Of a DNA stretch of 64,000 bases, positions 1-11,690 are shown in pieces. The DNA is from Kryptolebias marmoratus (lineage: Eukaryota > Chordata > Actinopteri > Cyprinodontiformes > Rivulidae). The translations under genes were made by a program, and so were the position numbers. How positions within the stretch are numbered: the stretch's first letter is position 1; the number at the start of each line of letters is the position of its first letter. The stretch spans positions 19,517,663 to 19,581,662 of the forward strand of contig NC_051431.1 of NCBI RefSeq assembly GCF_001649575.2. Direction: 5' to 3'. A model generated the notes under the pieces. It was not told where the DNA came from. It ran no database searches and saw only the letters and a program-made list of their open reading frames with translations.

Positions 1-175
1 TGAGAGTCATTCAAGTCACACGTGTGTGGGATCTTGCATATGTTTTGATCAAGGTTTAACCAAAATGGCCACAATATAACATTTCTCAACGTAAGATAAT
101 CTTAGTTTAAAACTCTAACATGAAAGGCGGTGGGCGATATGCGTTCCTTCAAGGAATGCGAGGTCTTTAATTAGC
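1..175 (+). repeat. family A interspersed repeat, 3' end only
   Basis: The window opens inside a copy of the most abundant repeat here. It contains GAGAGTCATT, the run ending in AACATGAAAGGCGGTGGGCG, and the terminal palindrome TTCCTTCAAGGAA at 144-156. The same motifs end the copies at 24.9-25.6 kb (plus) and begin those at 58.0 and 62.0 kb (minus). Confidence 0.8.
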
Positions 176-182
176 TTATAGG

Positions 183-358
183 GTTCACTTTGGTCTTGAC
201 CCAGCTCAGACTAGTCTGCTTGTCAATCCTGTCAGAATTAACCCATTTCTCCAAACTGAGGTCACTCAAAGAGCCATCTACATCAGCTAAGACCCTCATT
301 CATTCATAACCTTTTCACAGAACCCCACTTCAAAAAAATCTGAACCATCCCTTTAAAT
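183..358 (+). repeat. family C foldback element, 3' arm only
   Basis: Contains TCACTTTGGTCTTGACCC, AAGAGCCATCTACATCAGCT and the terminal CACTTCAAAAAAATCTGAAC with CATCCCTTTA. This matches the right end of the copies at 44.4, 58.7 and 60.7 kb. Confidence 0.65.
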
Positions 359-2157
359 GTGCATTTAATCGCCATGGAGGCACGACGTAACAATCATCCA
401 TGTGTTATTAACTTATTATTCCAGCTACGGAAAGGCCCTGTTGGCTTATCAGTTCCTCCCTTAGCAGGCTGGCTCTGGTCCCGTCACTGTCACCGTGCCA
501 TCTAAAACCTTGCAGACGGCAGCGGCCCACTCACGCACGGCCTGAACAAACCGAAAGGGTCAGACAGGAAACCACCAGAGTCTTGTTGTAAAGAATGAGA
601 CAGGCCAGCAAAGGGCATTTCCTTGTGCCCGTACCGCAAACCTTTCTTCTGCTCTCCCTAAGCTCAGCTCCAGAGCCCCCGGGCAAGTCCCTCCCTCCCC
701 CTGACTTGGCGCTCGCTGTCTAATTGGCAGCGGCTCCACGGTGGCGCTGCGCATCTGCTACCTGTTTGTACCAATTAGCAGATGTGAGGCTCCCCAGCCG
801 GCACCTCGGCTTGGCTGGGCCACATGTTAACAAACGCAGTGATTAGAGGCTGATTTGAATAGTGCCTCATTCAACACCCCGGCCCTGTAATCACATCATG
901 ATTTACTTAGAACAATATTGAGAGTATGACCCAATAGTATTGAATTAACGAGACATTTTGGCAACACATAACCAATTTGAAGCAAAGTGGATTGAGCTCT
1001 GCTGGCGTGAATAACGGATGTAATGGGTTCCCCGTAATTATGCCCAGAGAACAGAAGTGTAACGGCCAATATGTCAGAGGAGGAACATTAGAAGGTGGCA
1101 GAAATGTTTTGGTTTTTTTTAAATTATAATTCGATCCATTCCCAAGTCATTATAGCGTGTGTAGTGTGATGATTTTTGATGCGGGGGTCCTCTTGTCGAT
1201 CACTCCTTTACAATTATAACTCCATTAGAGACACCAACGACGATGGCAAAAAAAAAACAAAAAAACACAGCAACACAATTTTCTCAAAGTATTATTTGTT
1301 CTTTCTTTAGTTTCTCTACTCTGTGTAGAGAGAAGGTCACCTGATCCGGATCTCAAACATGTTCTCAAACCAGCAGGAAGCACACAGGTACAGATGTAGA
1401 CATTATAGGGCTGAACTGGGTTAGGCTGCTGTAGTGCTGCCTGGATTACTGGGTCACTAAATAGAACTGATCTATGGCATCTATTTCACACAAAAATCTG
1501 TGTTTTTACTGTTGGTTTAACTCAAGTCAATAGCTGAGGCACCTTTTGCATTTTGTTTTGCAACTTCCACCGAGATAGGGATTGGTTTTGCCTTCGTTCT
1601 GACCTACGTAACCTGCGCAAAACAGAGTGTTTGTCAACTGGAAATTTATATTGATTTCAGTAAATATTTAAACAATTCATAAAATATTCAACAATAACCT
1701 TTTATAAGACTAAAGATTTAAAAAAAAAAAACTATCCTTAATGAGAGCAACAACATGAGGAGGTTTTATGGTGATATCCATTAGTTCAGAAAAGAAAGTT
1801 TCCAGAAGAAAAATGATAGCATTCTTTCAACCAGACCTTAAGCGACCTCTCTATAATAATGCTGCTTGCTTGCACGGATAGAAACATTTAACCTGTGGAG
1901 TTAGGTCACATATAATTCGGTTTGATTAGAATAATATTTTACTACTTTAAGAACTCCCCATTATGTTTTCTTGTTGTATTATGTCACGCTTGTGTATTTT
2001 TTTAATCATTGACCCATTGTTAGTTTGTGTTCATTTACAAGACTGGACTTCCGTATTAATAGTTGAAGTTTAACCTTTTCTAACTCTATCTTTTTAAAAC
2101 CTAACCAGAGACAAAAACAGCAAATAAGCCATTGGCTTAGAGACAGGATTTACGGCT

Positions 2158-2560
2158 CTTTGACGGGATCCGGATGTCACAGAACTGTCCTTTTTTTGAA
2201 GAGATGTTCAAATGAGCCAGTCTTTTTTAAATGGTTAGTCACGTGATGCTGCCAGCGGCGTAGTATGGCACACCCTCACTACATACAACTTAAGGTCATA
2301 CTACGTGACTTGTCAAGCGTGCACCCCCCGCCCCTCCTCCCCCCTCCCGCTCCCCTGAGCGCATGTACACCAATCGCAACAACTGCTGCGCTCCTCCTCC
2401 TTGCTCTTCGTCTCAGTGGAATAGCAAAGGAGAAGAGAGTGTGTGTGTGTGTGTGTGTGTCTGCATCTGAACAGCTCTTTACTGTCTGTGACTGAGTTTC
2501 CTTTGTTCGTTTTAAAGAGCAGTTCAAAAGATCCGGCTCGATTGTGAACGCCACACCTCT
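2158..2560 (+). repeat. interspersed repeat E with internal GT array
   Basis: GGGATCCGGATGTCACAGAA, AAATGAGCCAGTCTTTTTTA and ATGGTTAGTCACGTGATGCT recur in reverse complement at 51545-51690. The right end GTTCAAAAGATCCGGCTCGA may be a degraded inverted terminus. A GT microsatellite (2439-2460) is inside. Confidence 0.5.
2439..2460 (+). repeat. (GT)11 microsatellite
   Basis: Uninterrupted GT run within repeat E. Confidence 0.95.
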
Positions 2561-2893
2561 ACACTCGCTTGAAGCCCTTCATACAAAGCAACGCTTGTGT
2601 AGTCTGACTTTAAGTGATCACCGTTCAAATAAAACATGGCAACATTTTTGCACTATTTTCAAACTCTTTGAGCATTTAAAACAAATCTCCTGATGTACGA
2701 AGATCTTGCTATGATATGGCAAATAAAAAAAGACTTCATGTCTTACATGAAATACGCAGATAGACCTAATATAGACTGTTGTATTCACAAATACATTTTG
2801 TTTTTTTTAAACTTATAAACTGGGATGTTTTCATGGTGATGAATCAAATAAATGCTTCTGTCGATTCAGTCATGCAACATCTTAACCAGAGAG

Positions 2894-2925
2894 TGAAACG
2901 GGAACATTTCTTGATTCCCGTTTCA
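2894..2925. other. perfect 11-bp hairpin
   Basis: TGAAACGGGAA at 2894-2904 and TTCCCGTTTCA at 2915-2925 are exact reverse complements with a 10-base loop. It lies in bace2 intron 1. It is too short for a microRNA precursor. Confidence 0.8.
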
Positions 2926-5335
2926 TTTTACTTGACGTACGAGGAAAGTGATTGTTTGAATTACTGTATCCTCTAAGGATGACTTGTGAAAGACTCACAT
3001 GACAATACAGTGAATCTATTGCTTTTCATCCATCTGCTGACTGCCCATAGTTACACCTGTGCCTCATGATTGCCCCACATTTGGTCTCTGTGCGCCCCGC
3101 AGAAGCTCTGCAGGCGTGAAAGGTCGCTGTGAATGAATCACCTTCTCGACTTTTATTAAAACTTTGGATGTTCCTTCTTTTGCAAACCATTTCAAACAGA
3201 GGTGCTTCATTGGGAAACAGGTTGAGCACATTTTGGCGACTGTTTTTTTTTTTTGCCTCAGCGACAGCCACTGATCAGCCTTTATGAGCCGGAGAAACTA
3301 AACCTGCACCACCCAGGAGTCCTGAAAGCTCTTATCTGTTTAACTTAACAGGCCTGAGGGCGAGAGGTCAATTTACTAACGAGATAATTCACCTTTGGTT
3401 TAAGCTCCGCTTCAAACCCACCTACTTACAGCACAACGGTAAATCGCTGCTACCCTCAAGGCCTCATGTATTCTTAGTTCCAACTCATCCGCATTTAGTC
3501 CTCCTTAATCATTAATAAGATCTTGTTAGTCTTTGCATTAAAAATTGATAATAAAAAAAATGACAACAGTAGATTAATACTTCTATGAAACCAAAAGAAA
3601 AGAACAAAGCAAATGTGCACACAACCAGCGCCAGCGCATTTTTTTTTTAACAACTCCGGAGGCTGCTCCTTGTTCCCTGGGAGCCTCGTAATCCCAGTCA
3701 GCTGCCTGGAAAGAAACACTGGTCCTCACACACAGCATCATGTGAGTGCATGTGAATGGGAAGTTTAGTCTACCTACAGAGCCCAGGGCTCTGAAGGCAG
3801 CTGCAGCGGCCCTCGGCTATCGAACCATCCTCCACCGATGGCCCATGAAAGCAAACCACTGATTTCAGTTCATCAGAAACTAAAATCGGTGGGCTTTAAG
3901 ATAAAAAACCCCCAAACTAACAGGCTTTTCTTCTCTTCTCCCCCTGTTCTCTGCTGCCAGGTTACAATGCAAGATTAATTTTGTCTTTAAGAATATTTAA
4001 ATTGGGTTAGATGGTATTGTTTTTTTTAAAACACCATTAGGATTTTCTCAAACTGAACCGTTCAACAGGATTGTCGTATGCCTAGAAAGGCTTGCGATGT
4101 CCTCCTGTTAATGCATGTAATTTAGGGGTTTTTAAACATTTCTAATATATTTGTACTTTTCTTAAAACAGACAAGTATTATTTTGTCATAGCTACTGGAT
4201 CAGTAAATAAAGTGACTTAAATAAAATAAAATACAGCGGTAACGACTTGAGCTAGGGGTTTATGTGACAGATTTAACACGTCGCCTTTAAAGCTTTTTAT
4301 TTTTGAAAGAAATGTGCCAACCAGCAGAAGACCCAATCTGAACGGGATGGGCAGTAATGTGGAGAATTTGAGTTTAAGTTGTCGAAGTCTAGAAATGGGC
4401 GAATTCAAAGAATTAACATGACTGTCAGTTTATTTCAAAAGGATCATAAAGTGGAAACACAGCTTGTGTTACTGAAGTTACTGAACCCGAACAATAATCT
4501 GTCCCCGTTTCCTCCAACAGAATGATGTCTGTTAAGGCAGTATTACACAGGACTGTGAATGTTGGCGACTAGCAGGCAAACATCACTTGCCGGGGGTTCA
4601 CATCTCCTTGGCGCTCCAATTTCGAAAGTGAACAAGAAATTTCCACAACACATTTTCTCTCAAAATAGTCGCAGAGTCGCCTCAAACCCGTCTCGGTTTA
4701 GATTTCATTCATTATAAAGCTGGGTTTTGACACCAGGCGTAATGTAGGGGCGGCTGCTGATGCTGGTTGGACGTGGGCAGTGAAATAATGTGCGTGGCCG
4801 AGAATACACTTTTTGCTAGCCATGCACACAGAAAAAAAAATAGGAGCGATAACAGCAACGCTCCAAATTCAGTGAAACTTCAATGGAAAATTTGCCCTGT
4901 TTCCTCACAGTTTTCCTAAAAATTTAGAGTTGCAGCTCGGCTTACAGTGAGGGAACGGATTGGTTTGACCTCCACGTTCATTTTGACATCCATCTGGCAT
5001 TTCACTTGGCCACATACATCTTTGCTGGGGTGTAAGAGACTGTAGAAAATATGGATCAGCATTAATATGTCTATTCACTCACACACACACACATAGCAAT
5101 GCATCACATGATGGACGGACAGTCAGCTGGTCCAAGACCCAGCAAACTGCCAACAATGACCAAAGAAACACGTGAAATTAAATGACTTCAAAGCAAAGCA
5201 CAAGTCAACAAATAAATAATTTAAATAAAAGAGGTATATTACAACAACAAATGTCAGAAACCACCTGTGCAAATGACACAGATCCCTCCGCACACATACA
5301 CACCCTCACACACAAACTGGGTGAACGGGCCGTAC

Positions 5336-5632
5336 CTTTTGGCCAGGTGTACCCAGGGACATTTCTATGTAGTAGCCTCTTCCAGAGTCCCCTTGCAGGT
5401 TGTCGACCATGTCCAGAAAGCTGACGGTACCAGCTGGATCAGAGGCCAAGGAGAGGCCGTCTCCATCCGACTTCACCGCGCCGAGCCGCAGAGGAGTCAA
5501 ACCTCCCCGCTCCCTGGATACGTTGAACTTCCCCGGGTATATTCTCAGCGGTATCGAAAAGTAGCACGTCGACACGCCGAAGTACACACTAAAAGCAAAT
5601 GCCCAGACTGGAAAACGAGCGAAACGCGTCAT
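5336..5632 (-). CDS. bace2: bace2, coding exon 1 (beta-site APP-cleaving enzyme 2), partial gene
   Basis: Seen: a 99-codon open frame begins MTRFARFPVWAF and ends LGTPGQK, directly followed by a GTACGG splice donor (phase 0). The first ~23 residues are hydrophobic and look like a signal peptide. The segment VDNLQGDSGRGYYIEM at about residues 75-90 is nearly identical to the start of the mature protease of vertebrate BACE2. Known: BACE2 is a type I membrane aspartyl protease of about 500 residues with two DTGS/DSGT active-site motifs, acting in the secretory and endosomal membranes. In fish it affects pigment cells. The first active-site motif should lie at the start of exon 2, which is to the left of this window. 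Start choice: this is the first ATG after an in-frame TGA, with a favourable GCCATGA context. The propeptide is short and diverged, as is usual for fish BACE2. BACE1 is less likely because the NLQGDSGRGYY wording is of BACE2 type. Confidence 0.93.
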
Positions 5633-6240
5633 GGCGAGCGACGACGTTAATTTGGCACCGGGAACGACCGTCGAAGGAAACTCGTTTGCTCAAACTTTTC
5701 TCCTCAAGTTTTAAAGTTGACCGTCATGGAAACGCCAGTAGCGCTGCGGTCGCCATGATAGAAACGCCCCCGTGTCCCCCGTCACGAAGAAACCGCAGAA
5801 AGCCCTCTCATGGCAACAGAGTGTGACTGACAGTAAAAACTTGTCCGCGGACTGTAACTTCTCCAACATATTTCTGCTCCATCCACACCTCCAACCGCGT
5901 TAAGCTCGTCGAACGCAGACGGCAGTGCCTTTCGGTTTTCACCTTCAAAGTAAAACAGAAACGCGCTCCAAGCCTGGCTACAAATGGAATATTGAACGCC
6001 AAAGTAACGGTCAGGGTCGTTGAAAGGGAGTTTCTTTCTTGTTAATAACAATATTATTTAGTATGTACAAAGTTTAGGCCGCTTTTCTTCACATTTAAAC
6101 GGCAGCAGGTTTGTTTTCAACCTCAAGCAACTTTACGAGGCTTTTATTTTGAAGGCACCGTTACGAAACCGTTGGTCGTAATGTCAACGGCTTTACTTCC
6201 GCCACTTCTACGCCTGGTGAAAGTTTAATAAAGATTAAAG
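5400..6240. promoter_or_regulatory. bace2: CpG-rich promoter region and 5' leader of bace2
   Basis: CpG dinucleotides are clearly denser from about 5400 to 6200 than in the surrounding DNA, where they are sparse. The patch begins inside bace2 exon 1 and extends upstream of its ATG at 5632. This is the normal appearance of a vertebrate CpG-island promoter, so the bace2 transcription start is expected here on the minus strand. No TATA box or precise start could be fixed. Two overlapping minus-strand open frames (5782-6051 and 5808-6002) and a plus-strand frame (5599-5826) lie in the patch. None resembles a known protein, and open frames are expected by chance in CpG-rich DNA. Confidence 0.55.
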
Positions 6241-6544
6241 ATTATCCAAACTGTGCGTGTCATCGGCTTCCACCACAGCTTGGATTCATGTAAACTCATG
6301 ACGTTTGGAAGAGTGTGTCGACTTTTTTTAAAGTGTTGTTTCGTTGTATTCTTGACACATTTATGGATTCACAGTGCAAATCGACCTTTCTAATCTTTTC
6401 CCTCAGCCTTTGCTGGCCTTTTAAATAAATAAGCAAATATTTGCACAAGCCCATCTCAGTTTGGTTAGGTGTTTTCAGTCTTGGGAAAATTATGCAAATG
6501 ATGCACTTTTTAATCCCTGACTTTAAAGAGTAAACCACGGCCTA

Positions 6545-7015
6545 TTGACAAAACGTGCAGCACAAACTGCATTAGTTTGTGTGAGTAACCTTCTCTCGGT
6601 GTCCTGCTGGAAGGTGAACCTCCACTCCAATTCCAAGCCTTCTGAAACTGTCTCCCTACTGAAGAAAGCATTCCCACACCATGATGCTGCCACCACCATG
6701 TCTCACAGTGGAGATGGTGTGTCCATCATTAGTTTTCCACCACATATAGTGTTTTGCATTTAGCCAAGAAAGCTGAATTTTGTTCTCATCCGGGCAGAGC
6801 AGTTTTCTCCACATGTTTGCTGTGTCCCTACATGGCTTGTGGCAAACTGCAAATGGGACCTATTATGGCCAAACCCTGCTTTAAACTTCCCAACAACCTT
6901 ATCCTTGACCTGCCTGTTGTGTTCCTTGTTCTGACCTTTGAGGCCTTTACAGAACAGCTGTATTTACACTGACATTAAATTACACACAGCTGGACTCTAT
7001 TTACATCACAAAATG
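6545..7015 (-). mobile_element. Tc1/mariner-like transposon relic, minus strand
   Basis: On the minus strand it contains the sequence for a HGGGSIM-type motif from Tc1 transposases. The plus strand shows CATTCCCACACCATGATGCT and GCCACCACCATG at 6670-6700. Further right, TTTACAGAACAGCTGTATTT and CACACAGCTGGACTCTATTT belong to the subterminal region of the same fish element. Open frames on the plus strand here are its antisense shadow. No intact transposase remains. Confidence 0.7.
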
Positions 7016-8345
7016 TGTATGAACTGCAGAGCAATTATAGAAAATCACCCTCGTTATTGAACACAATTAATCTATTGATATTAATTCATTTTAATATTAA
7101 TATTTCAAGCTGAGAATACCATAGGACATGTTTAATAATAGTTTTGCTGTCATTTTATTTCTCATTTCCTTCAGCATTTCCTCATATTTGTGTTTTTGAG
7201 AAGTTATGAAGTCCAGTTTGACTGATGAAGCCTGTACAGCTTTATACATTTCCCATTTTATTCCTGCTGCATGATTGAGTTGTAATGTTCAAAAGCTGTG
7301 TAATAAATTTTAAAATGAACACTCTGCGATGTGAGTTGAAGTTTTTTTTACTTCCTGCTTTTATGTTTATGACGTAATGGCCGAACTCTGCATTGTTTCT
7401 ATCACAAACCCTAACCTAAAGTTAAAGAATAAACTGAAGACGTTAACCAAAGTGAGAATTTGAAGCGTCAGCGCCACAGTGATTTTTTTCCTTAAGTGTT
7501 TCTAGATTTTTTGGTGTCACTTTTGATAGCTCTTAGAAAAGAATATCTCAGTTGTCAAACATTTTTTGTCTTTTTCATTTCACCAAAGTACATCTCGATC
7601 TTTTCCCCTGAGATAAAGCAACAAAAAGTTCTGCTTTTTTTAAACTTTGCAAAAGAAACCAAACTTCTTCTGTTTGGGTGTAGAGCAGTTGTCTGTAATC
7701 TTCATCAGATTCAAAAAGCAATATGCTCGTCAATATTAAAACATGAATGTAAAACACCAGAGTTAATGTCCTTATTATTGACTTTTAAGGCTTTTTACCA
7801 TCTGGTTTCTTCATAACAGGACGAACCTTTACATCATCATACTAAACCAAGAACACAAAGGTCAGAGCGATCAGGATTTACTGTGGCTGCTTCAAATTTG
7901 TGGAATAATTTATTCAAACTATTGTTCATAAAACAAAAAAACATTTGAGTCAATAAGAGCCATCCCGATAAGTCGATTTTACACATTGTCATTTTTGTGA
8001 AGTGGTTTTATGACTTTCATCTCTTCCAACATGTTTTTTTATTGGTTTACTTGTTTGTGTTTAAGTTTTTATGCAATAATATTTGATAGTTAAAGATTTG
8101 TTTTGTTTTACCCTCATATGTGCTTTATAATTAAACTGAGTGGTTATTTCATTAATGCCTACTGCTGTGACTCAAGTTTTTTTTTTTTTAAAGTTCATTT
8201 ATACAATGCCCATTAATTATTGTTGAACGTCATCTTAGGATTCTATTAAAAAAACAAGTGAAACATATTTATGCCAATTTATTACATTTTTAAAAGAGTT
8301 TCTCAAAGGAAACCAGCAGATTGAATCAAATCTTCAACTTGCAAC

Positions 8346-8600
8346 TTGCTGCATTTTGAATTTGATTCAGTCCCCATCCTGAGTAAGCGTGAAGTGACAG
8401 TGAAGAGGAAAAACTCCCTTTTTCCAGGAAGAAACCTTCAGCAGGACCAGGCTCAGGATGGGCGGCCATCTGCCTCGACCAGCCGGGGTTTGAAAGGGAC
8501 AGGAAAGAGACACGGACGAACACAGAGGCCCCGGCTCCAGAAGACATTTCTGTGAAAAGAAAAACAGAGAACATTGTGAACATACGCACAGTTAAAAAGA
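8346..8600 (+). repeat. common teleost interspersed repeat fragment
   Basis: GAGGAAAAACTCCCTTTTTC, GGAAGAAACCTTCAGCAGGA and GGCGGCCATCTGCCTCGACC are wordings I recognise from many fish genomes. It is non-coding and its element class is uncertain. The open frames on both strands over it are chance frames. Confidence 0.55.
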
Positions 8601-8859
8601 AGTAAAAACAGTGAAGTAAGCCAGTCAGTTTTCTTGAAGTTGCTCTGATTAACCTGAGAAATGGTTGCCAGAAACTGTTCAGAGCGAGACGATGGTCAGA
8701 GACCGAAGAAAAATCTAAAATTTAAAGCAAAATTTACAAACACATATATCAGCGTAAAATCTATAACATTTATGTTAAAAGTAAAAAGTTTCAGATATGT
8801 AAAATCTTTGTTTAATTTATTATTATGACATCAGTTTTGAATAAAAAAGTAAAATGCTT

Positions 8860-9400
8860 AATTTCAGTGTATGAGTGGGACTTGTAGTTGAAGGTGGGTG
8901 CTGTTAAAGCTGCTCAGAGGGGGCCACGCTGATCAGGTGCTGTTTGTCCATTCGCAACTAAAATCCAAAAAGACATAAAACAAGGACACAAAAAGAGACA
9001 GAAAATGAGACAACAAATACAATGTTTAAAATTGTTTTTTTTTTTTTTGTTTTTTTTTGTGTCATCTTACTAAAGCCACTGATTTAAAATGGAAACAAAG
9101 TGTTGAGGTGAGATGATGACTTAAAATGTGTGAGTGTTTGGTGTTTTACGTCGTTAATGTTAAAGCTGCTTCAGGGTGGGACGCTGATCAGGGACTCTAT
9201 TGTCAAGCTGCTCTAGACTCAAAATGACATAAAAAATAAAGAAAATGCTCATAAAGGTTACTATTTATTATGTACTCGCATGTATTTTTGGTGCTAATAC
9301 TAGTCAAAATGTTAGTTTAATCAGTCATGATACAGAAATGATGCTAAAGCTGCTTAGTAGATGTTAAGTCAGACTAAGTTAAATGTAAAATTACTTTTTT
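8860..9400 (+). repeat. diverged tandem repeat, period about 250-260 bp
   Basis: TTAAAGCTGCTCAGAGGGGG and CACGCTGATCAGG at about 8903-8940 recurs as TTAAAGCTGCTTCAGGGTGG and GACGCTGATCAGG at 9160-9200. Each is followed by a GACATAAAA and AGAAAATG block. A weaker third start, GCTAAAGCTGCTTAG, is at about 9342. Confidence 0.5.
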
Positions 9401-9486
9401 TTAAGCACTAAATATGCATGTTTTTGGAGTGTGGGAGAAACCGGAGTGAGTGGTGAATGGTGAGTGCATTCACACAATTACAGATG

Positions 9487-9700
9487 ACTTATAGGGTTGC
9501 ACACCACACTTTTATTTGTACACATTTTTGGCAAACCATAATTAATTTTCTTTCTACTTTACACTTGTGTGCTACTTTGTGTAGGTCTGTCACGTATAAT
9601 CCCAGTAAAAGGCTCTGAAGTTTGGGGTTGTGACGTGGTAAAATGTGGAGGGTATTCAAGGGGTACAAGTACTTTTTCAAAGCACCGAATTAAAATCACT
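9487..9700 (-). mobile_element. terminal fragment of a Tc1-like element, minus strand
   Basis: Contains CACACCACACTTTTATTTGT, TTGTGTGCTACTTTGTGTAG, and TTCAAGGGGTACAAGTACTT with TTTCAAAGCACCG. This is the usual right terminus of the element whose body lies at 6545-7015. It is either the displaced end of that copy or a second one. Confidence 0.6.
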
Positions 9701-11052
9701 ACACACTACAATGGGTGTCAAACATCATACAAGCCTTTGCAATCAATTCCCTTTTCTTTGGAAACGTCCCGTCTCACTCAGTTTTCTCTGCACTACAACA
9801 AATGCAAACATATCAGACATTTGTCATGTGAGACAAGACAACGAGAAACATTTTTTTTCTCGCAGATTAGATGGTCTCATTTGGCGATTCCGAGAAAGAT
9901 GAAGAAGATACGGCGTGGTCAGGGGAGATCGATGTCACAGGTATTCTCCATGCTGCCTGTTTCACATCAGACATGACCCAGCGATTTCCTCATCAGCTAC
10001 ACTGTCACATGTTTTGTTTGTCCCCCCCTGTTAAAGTTAATCACTGTAGACACTATATATGGTATAACTTGAAAGACTGCAGAAGAAACTCATGTTTCCG
10101 GTGTATTGTTTGTCATACACTGGGTCTTATGAATGACCCATTTAGGCCTGACTCCCGTTTCTTCACAGACCTTTCGGCTGAGTTTGTTTCTTACAGCCCG
10201 AGAGCAGACAAACAGGGGGAAGCACCGTGAATGTTGAGGGTGGTCATGTGTGTTATTCGTCCCGGGGTGAAGGGTTTTTCACCAACATTCTGCTGGCATT
10301 GAATCTCATTTATAAAAATCCTATGAATCAATGCAATGGAAAACCTGGGGGGCTGGCGTTAGTGTACGCACTTGTCTTGGCTCCAAGCCATCATAGGAGG
10401 TAAGATTTAAATATCTTTATCACAAGATAAGTAATGGTCAGATGAACCAGTTTTAATCTGAAAAACATGCTATGGGCGAGCAAAATTCACCCTGGATTTC
10501 CAAAATTCAAAAACCTTCGAAGTCGACTTACTTCTTTTTACTTGTGAATATTGATATGATTGTAGTCTAATTATTTATATTTGACTTGTCGCTGCTGATT
10601 CATTGTTCTTGACTTTGCCACGCAGCTTCCTGCTGCAGTTTCCCTGTTAGCCACAGCAAGGAGCTCCACACCGTCTCAGGGCCTTTAATCCGAGCTGAAG
10701 GACCTGTGGCGTCTGCGGCTGAACAAATTAGGCAGCTTAGGGGAGCCAGTGGTCCTACATTTGGCCCTGCAAAGCTCCTTTACTGGGACATTGGTCCTTA
10801 ATCCTTACAGCTCTGATCACTGCAGCTGATGAGAGGAGGAGAGGGCTCTACATTGTCTCATTTACCCCAATCTTTTAAAAAAAAATCCGTCTAAACACAT
10901 ATGCAGCCCTTCAGGGTTTGACTTTAATGCCATTGATGACTGCGATTATGAGTTAAGAGGTATTTTTTTAAAAAATTAAGTACTAGTTATGTGGGCTAAT
11001 TTTGACCATGTTGCACAAAGAACAAGCTTTTACTACCTAATTTTGTTTTCAG

Positions 11053-11165
11053 TAGTGTTGTCTTGTGTTTTTGTTTGTCGGTTCACAAGATTACTTCAAA
11101 ACTAATTAACAGATTTTGATAAAATTTTCAAGAAATACTGGAGTTGTCACAACAAACAATTGATT
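11053..11165 (+). repeat. family B unit (diverged relative of family A)
   Basis: Contains GTTTTTGTTTGTCGGTTCAC, AACTAATTAACAGATTTTGA and AAATTTTCAAGAAATACTGG. It lies just upstream of a family A copy. The layout (TTTGT-TGTTAGCAA, then a TTTTGAT-AAA-TTTTCA run) parallels that of family A at low identity. Confidence 0.6.
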
Positions 11166-11214
11166 AAATTATCATTAAACTACTTTTTAATGAGGCTATG
11201 GCTGTAATGTTTCT

Positions 11215-11690
11215 TTCTATTGCCCACTGCCAGAAGGTGAAAGGTGAGTGATAAGGTTTTCGCCTGTACCTTTGTGTGTGGTTTCGTCTGTCTGTTAGCA
11301 AAATATCTCATGAAGCACTGGATGGATTTTAATGAAACTCTCAATTAGCAATTACTGAACGCACATCTACCACTGATTAATTTTTTGGAGTCCACGCAAT
11401 TCAAGATTGATCCACTGCTGATTGATCTTAGCAAAATGGCTACAACTCAGTCAGTTTTACAGATATTGAGCTAAACCTTCAAAGCCGCTGGTCGCTGAGA
11501 GTCATCCCCAACACCTGTATTGAGTGCTACACAGTGTGTGAGACTCTTTGCTTAATATTTTGGCCTGAACTGTTAGAGTCAACTCTGTCTGTTAGCAAAA
11601 TATCTCATGAACCCCTGAACACATTTTATTGAAACTTTCAGGAAGTAATCATAGGTTGTACGTCCACATCTGATTAACTTTTGGAAATTT
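11215..11690 (+). repeat. family A repeat, two internal units
   Basis: Contains GTTAGCAAAATATCTCATGA twice (near 11297 and 11591), each followed by a TTTTA(A/T)TGAAACT motif and a CATCT-CTGATTAA block. Between them lie the ATGGCTACAACTCAGTCAGT and GAGAGTCATCCCCAACAC motifs typical of the family. It has no coding capacity. The family appears to be a non-autonomous element, class unknown. Confidence 0.8.

Larger units (their letters stand above)
1..5335 (-). other. bace2: bace2 intron 1 (partial, continues beyond the left edge)
   Basis: The splice donor of bace2 exon 1 is at 5335-5334 on the minus strand. No exon encoding the DTGSSNF active-site motif of exon 2 was found on the minus strand from 5335 down to 1, so the whole stretch is read as intron. 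It holds a family A fragment, the end of a family C foldback element, an interspersed repeat at 2158-2560 with a GT microsatellite, a hairpin at 2894-2925 and a short CA run near 5080. The rest is unremarkable AT-rich sequence. Confidence 0.75.

Noticed and set aside
2894..2925. Possible microRNA precursor
   Set aside because: The stem is only 11 bp with a 10-base loop, and the flanks do not extend the pairing to the 25-30 bp needed.
1..5300. Search for bace2 exon 2 with the DTGS active site
   Set aside because: No minus-strand sequence encoding VDTGSSNF was found. The exon is taken to lie beyond the left edge.
9569..10230. Three overlapping plus-strand open frames
   Set aside because: They start in a Tc1-like terminus and read into spacer. 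No residue pattern resembles a known protein.
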